From: Hydnum rufescens UP504
Lineage: Eukaryota > Basidiomycota > Agaricomycetes > Cantharellales > Hydnaceae
Length of the DNA stretch: 50,264 nt
NCBI GenBank assembly: GCA_014904985.1
Contig: MU129010.1
Location: 8,331 to 58,594 of the forward strand
Direction of reading: 5' to 3'
Translations under genes and position numbers: made by a program
The notes under the pieces: model-generated
Seen by the model: the letters and a program-made list of their open reading frames with translations, nothing else
Databases searched by the model: none
Told to the model about the DNA's origin: nothing
Shown here: positions 11,058 to 20,766 of the stretch, piece after piece
Position numbering within the stretch: the first letter of the stretch is position 1
How the letters are laid out: each line of letters begins with the position of its first letter

Positions 11058-11668
11058 GCCTATCCACTCAGCTGACCAAGGTGTACCTGAGCATGGAATT
11101 TTTTGATTTCACCACTCAAAGTCCATTTGACCTTGAAGACCCAGCAACTTCCCACCACTTGCTGTTCTGGTGGTGGCCTTTCTACCCACTTGAACATGTT
11201 TGTCTTTGTAAGCATGTTTATTTCATACATGCAAGCTTCAAGCCACTGCAGGGCTTCTGGCAAGGCCATTGCCTGTTTATAGCTAGAGGGCTCATGCAGC
11301 ATAGCAAGTTTCACATGATCATCACCCACTGAATCCATAGTTGGGTTTTCTGGTACTGGCAAAGGTTTGGATCAGGTGTAGGAAGTAAGTGAAAGTTTGG
11401 GATTTTCATCATCGCACATGGGTTTAACAATTGTTCAGGCTGAACAGCATAAGATTGTTGAGTTGTCAGGCAGTGGTTGAACACTGGGCATTTCGCTTGG
11501 TAGTTGAGATTGTGAGTTCTCTCACATTCCAACTTCTCCTTGCCCATCAGCCTCCCCCCTTTTGACCATTGAACTGACTTCAAGCTCAATATGTTCTGTT
11601 GTCCCTGTTCCTTCATCAAATATTACATTGCGAGACTCATAAAAGCACTTGGATTCACAGTCATATAC
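11058..11668 (-). pseudogene. Copia pol: integrase-RT linker and start of reverse transcriptase
   Basis: Read on the minus strand, the linker is followed by EALQWLEACMYEINMLTKTN and a GSCWVFKVKWTLSGEIKKFH block. This is the N-terminal signature of Ty1/Copia reverse transcriptase (RVT_2: W...A...E...N.T...WVFK.K...G.I...KA). The domain stops there: the catalytic YVDD region, RNase H and 3' LTR are missing, so the element is 3'-truncated at about 11058. A frameshift lies at about 11310-11360. It belongs to the same element as the frames up to 14687. Confidence 0.85.
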
Positions 11669-12817
11669 TCAGTAGGCTTTTTTATTTTCCAAATAGCCAA
11701 GATAGATGCACTCAATGCTACGAGCATTTAATTTATCACAGTATTTGGCAGGGACTTGAACATAGGCTTTACAGCTGAAGACTTGAAGGAGTGAAATGTC
11801 GGGTTTTTGACCAAAGTATGCCTCATGGGGGGTGATATTCCCAGGTAAGGCTTTAGACAGGGTAACATTATGAATGTAGACTGTGTGTTGGACAGCATGA
11901 CCCCAGAGAGCTTTCGGAAGTCTGGCATCATGGAGCATGGACCAGGCATGGCCCATTAAGTATCCATTCACACATTCAGATACACCATTTTCAGGGGGAG
12001 TATTGGGATTGGTAATCTCATGCCTGTGCCCTTTCTCTTTGAGATAGGCTGAGAACTCATTCAACCCATATTCCCCTCCACCATTGGTCCACAGGGCCTT
12101 AACCTGTATGCCAGTCTCTGTCTTGGCATGAGAAACAAAGGATTTATACTCAGCAAAGGTGTCACTCTTTTTCTTTAAGAGCACAACACTAATCCGGTGT
12201 GATTTATCATCAATAAATAGAGTGTAGTAGTGCTGATTTGAAGGTGTAGCAACAGGTGCCAGACCCCAGACATCAGAAAATACATGGCCAAGTAACATGT
12301 CAGTGCATGTTGAGGTCTCTTTAGGAATGGGGGTGCATGCATGCTTTCCTTCGACACAGGGCTTACACACTGACAATGGGTCCTTCATTCCAGATTGGAT
12401 TTCCATGCCTTTGATGAGGTTTTTATTGACCATATGACAGACAGAGTCATAGTGCATGTGGCCGAGCCATCAGTGCCAAGTTTCCATAGATGTGTGAGGT
12501 GAGGTCATTCCAATCATGAGTCCGAACTCATTGGAGGGATTAACGGTACTAATATGGGCTGACTCTTGTGTGTGAACAGAGACTTGCAGCATATAGAGAT
12601 TGCCATCAATTGAGGCATGACCGACAACCTCATTTTTTGAGTTTTGGATTGTACACTCACTCCCAGTAAATTGTATTGAGTGACCAGAGTGGCCAAGCTG
12701 TTGCACAGAGAGTAAGTTTCCATTGAGGTCAGGGACATATAGGACTGAGTGGAAAGCCACAGGTATGGGGTCCTTTGTCCCAACATGCATATTGACCATT
12801 ATGCAACCCTCGCCCAC
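11669..12817 (-). pseudogene. Copia pol: GAG-pre-integrase and integrase
   Basis: The 12470-12817 frame ends in METWH. After one stop, the pre-integrase zinc finger follows (WLGHMHYDSV...CKPCVEGKHA). The integrase core (rve) comes next with FSDVWGLAPV (first catalytic Asp), ALWTNGGGEYGL and PENGVSECVNGYLM (catalytic Glu). The second catalytic Asp is replaced: the usual SDNGGEY reads TNGGGEY. The C-terminal SIECIYLGYLENKKAY block is typical of Copia. The protein would insert Copia cDNA into the genome. Here it is inactive because of the Asp loss and flanking stops. Confidence 0.9.
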
Positions 12818-13200
12818 TGCTTCAATATACTGATGATCACTGAGCCATACACATCACAGAGGGTGGATCTCTTGGTAGGTGGTGAACCAGTCACACTGTG
12901 AGGACATGTGGGTGGAAGCTCCAGAATCCAGAATCCAGGTTTGGAGGTGCTTTGGGGATGTGAGCTTATTGGTGACATGTAATTCAATATGCTCATCAGC
13001 AGCAGAGTCACTTTCATCACTGACAGTTGCCATGAAGAGCTCAATTGGTTTCAAAGAGTTGGATCTGGTATTTGAAGTACTGGTCTCATTCACAACTTTT
13101 GCCTTTTCATCCTTTTTCTCCTCCCACTTTGGAGGGCCTTGGCCTTCCATTCCACCACCTTTTGAGTAACACTTCTTGATGGTGTGGCCATTTCTCTGAC
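12818..13200 (-). pseudogene. Copia gag C-terminus and protease start
   Basis: Reading resumes right of the solo LTR with the second half of a CCHC zinc knuckle (NGHTIKKCYSKGGGM). It passes through a Lys/Ser-rich linker and reaches WILDSGASTHMSSQ, the catalytic Asp-Ser-Gly-Ala of the Copia aspartic protease. The first half of the knuckle (GCTNC) is at about 13758 on the other side of the insertion, so the CX2CX4HX4C finger is split by it. A frameshift near 12830-12850 separates this part from the next pol frame. Confidence 0.88.
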
Positions 13201-13747
13201 TGTAGTATAGTGATTATGTAATAGTATTGTACATACGTTGCGTAGTGTTAGGGAGCTGCCACAGCAAGCCCGCGGCTGCTCCCATCAAATTCTATGTTGT
13301 TTTTACTCCCGAAGTGAGTCAAAGTAACACATCATTCATAGGAATGCGAGAATACAAGAACTGAGCAGTGAGTACTCACTATCGGTTAGACTGCCAACAC
13401 TTGCTGTTTTAGGTAATCCTCTGCCTTCTTCCTGCCACCCAACCACTCCACTTCCACATAAGGCCAGGCCAAACGGGAAGTGGTATTACTACCTAGCCAG
13501 GCTAGGTAGGATCTTCGAGTTGGTTGAACTAAGGATGCACTATGAAGTGCATCCCCCTCTATGTTCTTCTGGAACTCACACGTCCGCACTCCTTCGAGTC
13601 ATGCCTATCATGTGCCTCCATCTACTCCTTCCCGTCTCCTACCCTCCTGCTGCCCCTCCTATACTTTCTGCGCACTTCTCTTACTACATGTCCAATTACT
13701 CTCAGTTTATGATGATCTACTCATCCAATGTATAATGCTTTATTACA
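13201..13747. mobile_element. Solo LTR inserted in the Copia zinc knuckle
   Basis: This 547-bp non-coding insert starts TGTAGTATAG and ends TTTATTACA, so it has TGT...ACA ends as LTRs do. The flanks CTGAC (13196-13200) and CCAAC (13748-13752) are a degenerate 5-bp duplication. Removing the insert with one flank rejoins the two halves of the CCHC finger in frame. CpG and GC content differ from the host Copia. Orientation cannot be decided because both ends read TGT inward. Confidence 0.65.
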
Positions 13748-13752
13748 CCAAC

Positions 13753-14464
13753 AGTTGGTGCATCCCTTTCCTTTCTTTCCATCCTTATTGTCCTTTCCAT
13801 TTTGGGATTTAACCACATGGGCCCGAAATGCTGCTTTGCTGGTCTCTCAGTGACACTGCTGTTCAGCCAAGATGAGGGTGACAACTTTATGTGAGTCAAT
13901 TTTGTCATCAGCGGTTACACCAATGGAGGTTTGGAGGGTGCTGTAGGAGGGAGGAAGAGAGAGGAGGATGGCAATGGCAAGTATGTTATCAGGAAGACCA
14001 AATCCGAGGTTGGCAAGCTTGAGGGCATGGGCACACAGCTCGTTAATTTGTGTTTCAAGATCAGAGGAATCATTGAATTGCTCACACCAGATTTTGCCCA
14101 TCAAATACAAGATAGCTTGTACACCAGTCCCTTCATAGCATGTACAGAGAGCCATCCAAATGGCTTTTGTGTCACTAAGATGCATTACTCCCATAAGAGG
14201 GTCATCCTCTAAGGTGAGGGTAATTTACTGACATGCTTCCCGGTTCCTGGCTACCCAAGCTGTGTGGCTCTCAGTACCCCTGCTGGGTTCCATCTTGTAA
14301 TTGTCACCAGTGACATAATCAAGAAGGTTGTGCGCTTCAAGGATTTCTCTCATGCGATATTTCCACAGCATAAAATTTCCACCATCATTGGTGAGTTTGG
14401 GGATCAAGGCAAATAGATGGCCAGTTGGGTCTGCAGAGTTTCCACTGGAAGTAGTTAGAGCCAT
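13753..14464 (-). pseudogene. Copia gag, N-terminal part
   Basis: The start is the ATG at 14464 (MALTTSSGNSADPTG). GGNFMLWKYRMREILEAH and DTKAIWMALCTCYEG are typical of Copia gag (UBN2/Retrotran_gag families), followed by LPPSYSTLQTSIG. Two in-frame stops, after REACQ and after EQQCH, break it. The frame then reaches KGKGCTNC, the first half of the zinc knuckle. The gag product forms the virus-like particle of the retrotransposon. Confidence 0.88.
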
Positions 14465-14474
14465 GGGCCCATAA

Positions 14475-14687
14475 CCTATCAGAAGACTAGGAGAATAGGC
14501 TATATACAGGATAAGTATTAGACCACAGGTAGAATACTAATGGGGGTCAGCTTACCTCAGTCTCATATAAGAGGACTGAGGAAAGCCATCGGGGAATACT
14601 GCAACTATATAGTGGTTGCCAAAAAAAGAGGAGGCTACCCAAAAGGGGAAATGACTAAGCTATACATGTGACTCTTGATTTCCGACA
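14475..14687 (-). mobile_element. Copia 5' LTR (about 0.2 kb)
   Basis: On the minus strand it starts TGTCGGAAATC at 14687 and runs to about 14475, just before GGTTATGGGCCC, a plausible primer-binding stretch directly upstream of the gag ATG. The exact 3' end is uncertain because no canonical CA is seen. No 3' LTR is available for comparison since the element is truncated. Confidence 0.55.
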
Positions 14688-14948
14688 GATTTCTCACTAC
14701 AAAAAGTGAATTCTAACTACACTTTGACTAAGGTCTCAAGAAGGGATTCTTAAGGTGTGGTAATCTGACAGAAACACACATTCTCACTTAATTGCTTGGG
14801 CATTGTTGGCTCACTGCAATTCCCCCTGTTCAAAAGACCTTCCCCCACTCAGACCTGAACATCTGGATTAGTTCTGTGATTCCCTCCTTTGTCCCTGGCT
14901 CAACATCATGGACAGTAGCTGGATTGGTTATAAACCATCCTGCTTACA
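14688..14948 (+). mobile_element. LTR I, 3'-terminal fragment
   Basis: This is about 90% identical by eye to the end of the Gypsy I LTR (22092-22352), from ATTTCTCACTACAAAAAG to CCATCCTGCTTACA. The copy lacks the rest of the LTR and sits directly against the Copia LTR end. CpG sites of the 22-kb copy appear here as TG or CA (for example CTCGAACC versus CTCAGACC), so this is the older copy. Confidence 0.85.
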
Positions 14949-15727
14949 CTGCTGTGCCAGTGAAGATGTTGTGGAATTCATGGTATTCTGGAGGGAGTCA
15001 TTGTGTGAGGTCTTGGCATTCCTCAATGGGGATTGATTTGGGTAATGCAGAGGTGGAGGGGGTGTCATGAACCACTGATGTGGTTTGTGTGTGGGTTGGA
15101 TTGGTGATGATGCATGCAAAGAGTGTTGTGCCCTCATCACTGGCTTCTTGAATGAAGTCTTCAGCTTCATAGACTTCAATTGTGATGCTGTGAGTTGGTG
15201 GGCTCTTCATTGTCATTTCTGGGGTTGAGGTAGTTGTTGCAATGGTGTCAATGCTCAATGGTGTTGTTATGAGGTCCAAGTGGTGTGCCATGTGCTCAAT
15301 TCACATTTCAGCCCATGAGATTTGTGGATTGACTTGTCACAACCAGGGGAGTCCTAGTATGACAGGAGTCAAGGAGTGGAGTTGCAATTTGATGAACTTG
15401 ATACTTTGTTGCAATGAGTTCATGAAAGTAACTGGGAGTGTAACTATACACTCAAGGTTGTTTGCAATTGATCCATTGAATAATTCCAAAGGGTGTGGTG
15501 TCACCAATCAATGATGTGGTGCAGCACATGAATTCTGTACTTGCAATGCATTGATGAAGTTCTCTGAGGCACTGCAATTGACAAGTGCCAAGATGGGGTT
15601 GTCCAAAAGGAGGGGGATTGAGACCATTGTGATAAATGACAATGGGGAGAGCAAAGAGATGGTCACTCTTAGATGAGTGGTTCCATCAGATGGGATGATG
15701 GTGAAATCTAGGCTATTGCACAGGGTC
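14949..15727 (-). pseudogene. Ty3/Gypsy protease region, relic
   Basis: On the minus strand the order is LDFTIIPSDGTTHL, then ALVNCSASENFI (the ALVDSGASxNFI protease active site, with Asp changed to Asn), then PLELFNGSIANN and LTPVILGLPWL (the flap/C-terminal motif), and EYHEFHNIF just before the expected start of reverse transcriptase. Several stops interrupt it, for example after GLPWL. The domain order is that of fungal chromovirus-like Gypsy elements. The relic ends at about 14949 against the LTR I fragment, so no RT is present. Confidence 0.8.
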
Positions 15728-15967
15728 CCCGCGGGGGAATTTAGGACATCCCACCCCACGGGGTTGAAAACCCGCCCCCGTGACTCACAGGGGTAGAAGC
15801 CACGGGATACATGACGGGGTTGAAAAACCCGAGGAGAACCCACGGGAAACCCACGGGACAATATCCTCATCCTATTCTGTATATGGCCCATAGTAAGAGG
15901 GCCAGAAGATTATTTAACATTTATTTATTTATTTATTATAATTATATACAATATAAGTCAGATTTCA
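15728..15967. repeat. GC-rich palindromic insert with AT tail
   Basis: Short G/C palindromes (CCCCGCGGGGG, ACCCCACGGGGTTGAAAACCC, CCACGGGTTC-like motifs) alternate over about 140 bp and end in an ATTTATTTATTTATTA tail (15915-15950). A related CCCCGCGGGG block lies at 29021-29060 next to the C-rich tract. It separates the Gypsy relic from the hairpin array. The origin is unknown. The tail could suggest retroposition. Confidence 0.4.
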
Positions 15968-17063
15968 CGTGGGGGCCTTGGCCATGTTCTCATCAGGTGA
16001 GTTTTCATGCAAGGAGGGGCAACAGGATGTGTGGCTCCAAGGATAGGGTGGCATTCGCGCGGGTTTTGATCGGGTGTTCATATCGGGTTGCAGGTGGCTG
16101 CGCAGGTCCGTGTTTCGCCTTGGACCTTGGCTCTGTTCTTGTCGTGGGGTTTCATAGATCGAGAGGACACCTAGAATGATTAAGAATACATTAGTTTTAG
16201 AAAAAACAGAAGTAGTGCCCAAAGAGCAGCTACTGCTGCTCTTTGGGCACCGTTGAACTTACAACTATTACCACACACCCGCCGCGGTGGGTGTGTGGTA
16301 TGAGATTAAGTCCATCATCGTGTTCAAGACTCGGGGCTTGGGCAGCTGCGCATCGAATTTTGTGTTGAGGGCTCGTGCATGTCGTTGTTGGGCGGGTTTT
16401 CGCTTAGGGAAGGGACCTAGAACAACGATAAATAATATGAGTAAAAAAAAGAAAACAGAGGGGTGCCAAAAGAGCAGCTCCTGCTGCTCTTTTGGCACCG
16501 GTGGGATTAGACATACCTGATGTCACCACACACCCGCCGAAGCGGGTGTGTGGGTGCTGTATCTGATTTGTCGTCATGTTATAGCTTGCTGATACTCGGG
16601 GGTTGGGGTCTGGGTGGCTGCGCACTCCATATTTTGCCATAGGCATTGTCTCTGCTTTGATTGGGGCGGGGTTTCGGGGAGGGAGAAAGAGCCTAAAATA
16701 GTGGATACGTTAGCAAAAAAAATAATACAAGCAATGCCAAAAGAGCAGCTGGTGCTGCTCTTTTGGCATCATGGTACACCCCATGAAGAAAATACTCACC
16801 TAATATTGCCACACACCCGCTTCAGCGGGTGTGTGGCACCGTATTTGAGGCCTCGTTTTATTGGTGGCAGATAGTCGATCATTGGGGTCTCGCGTGGCTG
16901 TGCGCACTCGCGTATTTCGCCCCGGTAATCATCATCGTCGGTTCTGGCGGGTGCTGGTGGGGGGTTCATGTGGGTCTGTCGATCGAGCGCGATGCGATGA
17001 CCTAGAATAATAAATACATTAGTAAAAAAGAAAAAAGAAAAAAAAAACATACAGTAAGTTTAC
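15968..17063 (-). repeat. Hairpin exon-intron array, copy 1, minus-strand arm
   Basis: Read on the minus strand this arm is a chain of exon-like and intron-like segments. The introns (plus coordinates) are 17002-17063, 16693-16799, 16417-16516 and 16171-16262, with donors GTAAAC, GTGAGT, GTATGT and GTAAGT. All have T-rich tracts, a CTAAC/CTAAT-type branch site and TAG acceptors. Each of the last three holds a perfect hairpin of type GCCAAAAGAGCAGC-loop-GCTGCTCTTTTGGC (16217-16252, 16462-16500, 16734-16769). Each exon of 154-202 nt ends in a second hairpin, CCACACACCCGC-loop-GCGGGTGTGTGG (16271-16300, 16527-16553, 16808-16839), lying within about 10 nt of the donor. Exons share a GCGCAGCCAC motif but otherwise differ, and no long frame runs through them. 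Confidence 0.75.
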
Positions 17064-17400
17064 TGAGGCACCCAGGAATTTGGGCCCCACATGTGAATCC
17101 ATGCCAATGGCATTGGAAGCCTCATCGATATTAGCACCCATGGCTTCACAAATGGCCGAAAGTGCATTAATCGAGGAGATTCTCCATTAGTGGAGAAGAA
17201 GAGGTTGCGACCGCGAGCTTGGCGGACAATGTCCTCCTGACCAGGCTCGTAGATAGGAACGTTGTAATCAGGTGAATTCCACGCATCAATACGTGCCTGG
17301 TTGAAGTCAACTTTCCTCGGTCTTGATATCGGCATTTGCCAGCATTGAAAGTCGTTCTACAACCACCAAGGGATCGAACGACAGAAAGCAGGACCACATA
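17058..17400 (-). pseudogene. UDP-glucose 6-dehydrogenase fragment
   Basis: One frame gives KVDFNQARIDAWNSPDYNV, PIYEPGQEDIV and RGRNLFFST, the end of the N-terminal NAD-binding half of UDP-glucose dehydrogenase. After a jump and frame change it gives [17 protein letters not shown], then [16 protein letters not shown], which belongs well over 100 residues further on, just before the catalytic-Cys loop (GGSCFQKD). That loop is missing: a GTAAAC donor follows at 17063. So two separate coding segments were fused and the middle lost. The family oxidises UDP-glucose to UDP-glucuronate. This fragment cannot do so. It sits at the divergence point of the two array arms and is duplicated at 27193-27480. 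Confidence 0.88.
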
Positions 17401-18070
17401 CCCGCTGCGGCAGGTGTGTGGTCATATGAGGTAAGTATTTATCCTTTACATACATCCATGCAAAAAGAGCAGCAACGGCTGCTCTTTTTGCGTTGGTTTT
17501 AAATTTTTAACTGACATTATCCTAGGTCATTGCCTGAACCGGAACCAGCAAATGAACACCCCCCCAAACAACAATCCGCGGAACGAGAACACGCCAAATG
17601 GCAGTTTTCAAGATGATAACCCACCAAACAATGATCCGCTGAATGAGTACCACACACCCGCCACAGCGGGTGTGTGGTAACATAGGTAACTTTTCGTTTG
17701 ATTGCAATACCTACGGCAGCGCAAAAAGAGCAGCGAAAGCTGCTCTTTTGCGCCGTTATTATTATTATTCTTAACTAACATATTACTTTATGATAGGTCT
17801 CCCCATCATCCACATGAGCCCTGAGCAAACACCTGACCCAATGCCCACACTGTGGCACCCCACAAAACGAACACCCACCTGGTAAATGAAAACCCCCCAA
17901 ACAAAAAGGAATACCACACACCCACTGCGGCAGGTGTGCAGTACTATATAAGGTGAGTTCCCCCCCCTCGGTAGATACACCCACACAAAAAGAGCGAAAG
18001 CAGTTCTTTTTGTGCCGGTTTTACAACTTAAGCAACTAACATTTTTCTTTTTAAACTGTAGATGTTCCTA
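17392..18070 (+). repeat. Hairpin exon-intron array, copy 1, plus-strand arm
   Basis: On the plus strand, introns are at 17431-17525, 17686-17796 and 17953-18061 (95, 111 and 109 nt; donors GTAAGT, GTAACT, GTGAGT; branch-like TTAACTGAC or CTAACAT; TAG acceptors). Each holds the AAAAGAGCAGC-loop-GCTGCTCTTTT hairpin (17460-17491, 17719-17753, and a decayed form at 17983-18016). Exons of 160 and 156 nt end in CCACACACCCGC-loop-GCGGGTGTGTGG hairpins (17392-17423, 17650-17681, 17911-17942) about 8-10 nt before the donor. Orientation is opposite to the left arm. Short reading frames on the complementary strand (ending in HTRCGGCVV-like text) come from the hairpins and are not convincing proteins. 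Confidence 0.75.
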
Positions 18071-18340
18071 ATCCAGGGCTCTAGGTTCGGGTTCGGATTT
18101 GGTGTATTAATTGTTAATTTGTTAAGTTGCAGGTTTGATTTTGCTGTTTATAGACTTGTAGTTTCTGATTTTTAGTGTGGTTTTTTATGGCTTGGTTCAG
18201 GCCATAACTTGTTGAGTTTTGTCTTTGACTTTGGTCTTTGGTTAAATTTTTTTTTTTTTTTTTTGACTAAGTTCAAAAGACCTTAGGTGAAATCAAACAC
18301 ATTTTTAAAGGGGAGGAATAGAAGATTTTAGATTTTACTA
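18071..18340. other. T-rich spacer, no gene seen
   Basis: It contains an uninterrupted T-run (18247-18264) and no usable frame. The array copies diverge at about 18072, so this is flanking sequence. Confidence 0.4.
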
Positions 18341-18540
18341 GCAGCAGTTTTCAGGTGAGCTCATACAATAAACAGAGAACTTAGAGAAAAATAAAGGTTT
18401 TCCTTGGCCAACAGGCGACATATTTGGTACATTGGAACTTGAGTACATATGGGGAGTGGGACATTGGGATGAAGCACAGGATGTATTTGAAGAAAAGAGA
18501 AGTAGGAATCCTTGGTGAGAGACACATGGGGACAAGGCAC

Positions 18541-18740
18541 AAGGGTATGGGATATGAGATACGAGGATACAGGATACGAGGAGTGAGGATACGGGGAGCG
18601 AGGATATGGGATGCGAGGATATGGGATGCGAGGATATGGGATGCGAGGATATGGGATGCGAGGATATGGGATGCGAGGATATGGGATGCGAGGAGCGAGG
18701 ATACAGGATGCGAGGAGCAAGGATACAGGATACAATACAT
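18541..18740. repeat. 15-bp minisatellite GCGAGGATATGGGAT
   Basis: The unit GCGAGGATATGGGAT repeats about six times without error between roughly 18597 and 18690 and is bordered by degenerate 8-15-bp relatives (GAGGATACAGGATAC, GGAGCGAGGATAC). Three overlapping open frames through it (Ser/His/Ile/Pro-type or Arg-rich repeats) are products of the repeat and not genes. Confidence 0.9.
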
Positions 18741-18832
18741 GAGCAAGATTGTGGGATATGAGACATGAGCGAGATTGTGAGTTTAGTTGACATTGGCACT
18801 TTTTGGGTCTGATGTAGAATTCGTGAGTTTTG

Positions 18833-20418
18833 CTATTGTAAGGACAGAAAGAGGTAAATAGGTACATGACATTGGGCTATCCACCTGTTTGAATTGACGT
18901 TGGAGTCTTCAGTAGCTGGGTTGGATGGGAGGTCTGCAAGCTCATAGGGGGCAGCCGGGTTTTTCTTGAATTTGGCCCATTCATTGTCTTGGAGGTCATA
19001 TTGTATATTGCGAATGTGTCTAGTATAGTAAAGGACTGCTCGATTGTCAGGTACAATTGTCAGAAAGGACTCATCCGTTTCATGGAGAGATGATGCAAGC
19101 TGGGATATCATGGGAGCAATACGATGATGGAGAGCAAAGGCTGAGGATGGCGTATCTAGTTGATGGTGTTGTTGTATGATATCAGCTGCCTGGATAAAAA
19201 TGCAGGATAGTCTGTCAGTCTGCAATACATGATGATATGCCAAAGGATAGAGAAGATGGTCGCACCAGTTAGCAATGCATTCCTCATCATGAGCTAACTT
19301 GGTGTTGTGATTATCAAGTATTTTGGATCTTGTTTTGAGGTTGGCTTCTTGTTGATGTAGAGCAGATGAAAGAAGTGCAAGAGGTGGTGTGAGAGAATCG
19401 ATTTGCATATTATGATTGGCGACCATGTGACTTAATTGGTTGAGAAGGTCCGCATGCTGCTTTACGTCCTCGTTATGCTTATCTTCATACTCTCGTTGAA
19501 CATTGTCTAATCGCTGTGCAGCATTGTGCTTGCGATCCACAATTGCCTGTCTGTACAATGGCCATGCGTGGTACAAGTTTGCATTTTGCTGGGCCATGGG
19601 ATACTGATTGGTCGCTTATAAAAGTTGCGAGGAGCATGTGGAGGAAGTTTCGAGGAGTATGATAAGTGGGATGAGAGGCAGGATGATGGGTGAGAAGAGT
19701 TTGTTGAGTTTGAAGTCAGTGAGTCAGTGGAGGAGTGGAATATATCACGTAATTGCTGAGCAGTTGGGGACCTAGCCTGATTCACAGTCTCTTCCTTGGG
19801 ATTCCAATTTGAGTCGGCTTCCTGTCGCAATGCAAACAGATCTGATATAGTAGTACCTGGCATGAACGATCTGAGAGGGATCCGGGTCTGGGTGGACATC
19901 AGAAGTCACGAGTTGATGGCATGTTGAGCTTCAGCATCTACCGGTTGGTCTTCTATGTTCCTTTTTATATTTTGATCCTGTTTGATCTCTTGTTGGGATA
20001 TAAGATAGTCAGGGCCCGATAAAATAGACTGGATAGATTTGGTGCATGGGTCAGGGATCTGATGGTATAGCGTGAGATGTGGGTCGATCATTAACTGGGT
20101 ATTAAGGCCTACAGGTTGACTAGGTTTGGACTGTTCGTCGTTATTGTACATTTTTACGATTTGATGCGAAGATGGGTTGACTGAATCAGGCCAAAAGCAC
20201 TGGGAGATGTTAACAGCATGCCAATCTGTAGATGCTGGGTTTTGTACCTCATCTATCTCATCTTTCTCCTTCGGTGAAGAGCTGAAGATGTCCTCCCCAA
20301 GCTTGAGTTTGGTTAGCTGCATAGGGGGTACAGGTGAGGGAGTGGGCGTTGGGACATATTGGAATGTATAATTGGAAGCCAAAGTCACAGAGAGGTTGAG
20401 CACAGTGGAGTTGGACAT
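18833..20418 (-). pseudogene. Unrecognised gene with one stop and one frameshift
   Basis: The ATG at 20418 begins MSNSTVLNLSVTLASNY and opens a 170-codon frame. It meets a single in-frame TGA (19906-19908), continues in phase for another 130 codons (MSTQTRIPLRSFMPGTT...), and then shifts frame near 19600 into a 254-codon stretch rich in Gln, His and Asn (LYHAWPLYRQAIVDRKHNA, then long helix-prone text). The last part could form coiled coil. The TGA could be a decayed CGA. No family is recognised: it may be a host-specific protein or the gag-like gene of an element. A TATA box lies 98 bp upstream. With three lesions at most it is among the youngest coding sequences here. Confidence 0.5.
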
Positions 20419-20515
20419 TGCAAGGGTACTGAGGAAATTCAGATGATGATTGGCTGATGTGAAGTCGTCCAGATGATGGTCAGCTGGTATTTTTTGTTGT
20501 TAGTGGTCATTCGTG

Positions 20516-20523
20516 CTTTTATA
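20516..20523 (-). promoter_or_regulatory. TATA box of the unrecognised minus-strand gene
   Basis: On the minus strand GGTATAAAAGCACG lies 98 bp upstream of the ATG at 20418, with no ATG between them, which is a normal distance for a fungal TATA promoter. Confidence 0.5.
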
Positions 20524-20766
20524 CCTGTCATCCTTACCCATGCCTGAGCCTGATGACTCGTCTTTGTCATGGGATAGACGTCTTTAAGCGAGATAGCTAG
20601 CCAATGGAGTCATCTTTAGGTTGTTGTGCAAAGTGTTGTCTAGCAAGTGAAATAGATACAAGTGGACTGAGAGAAAGGTGATGAGAAAGCGATAAGCGGG
20701 TAATTTACATTACTTAAGTTATGAAGAGGCAAGAGGAGACAGTTGTCGACAGTTGTGACTACCCGG

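Noticed and set aside
16217..16252. Intronic hairpins as tRNA, snoRNA or Rho-independent terminators
   Set aside because: They lack box motifs or cloverleaf, occur in every intron in the same position, and bacterial-type terminators do not apply.
16268..18000. Short frames on both strands containing HTRCGGCVV or THPLQRVCG-like text
   Set aside because: They are translations of the exonic hairpin stem, in different frames in different units, with no start or conserved extension.
15968..18070. Calling the array a Helitron because of gene capture and hairpins
   Set aside because: No 5' TC or 3' CTRR end with a subterminal hairpin could be fixed, and no Rep/helicase text is present.
18338..18867. 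Open frames with Ser-His-Pro-Ile or Arg-rich repeats
   Set aside because: They are readings of the 15-bp minisatellite in several frames on both strands. A repeat with no stop in it gives long frames anywhere.
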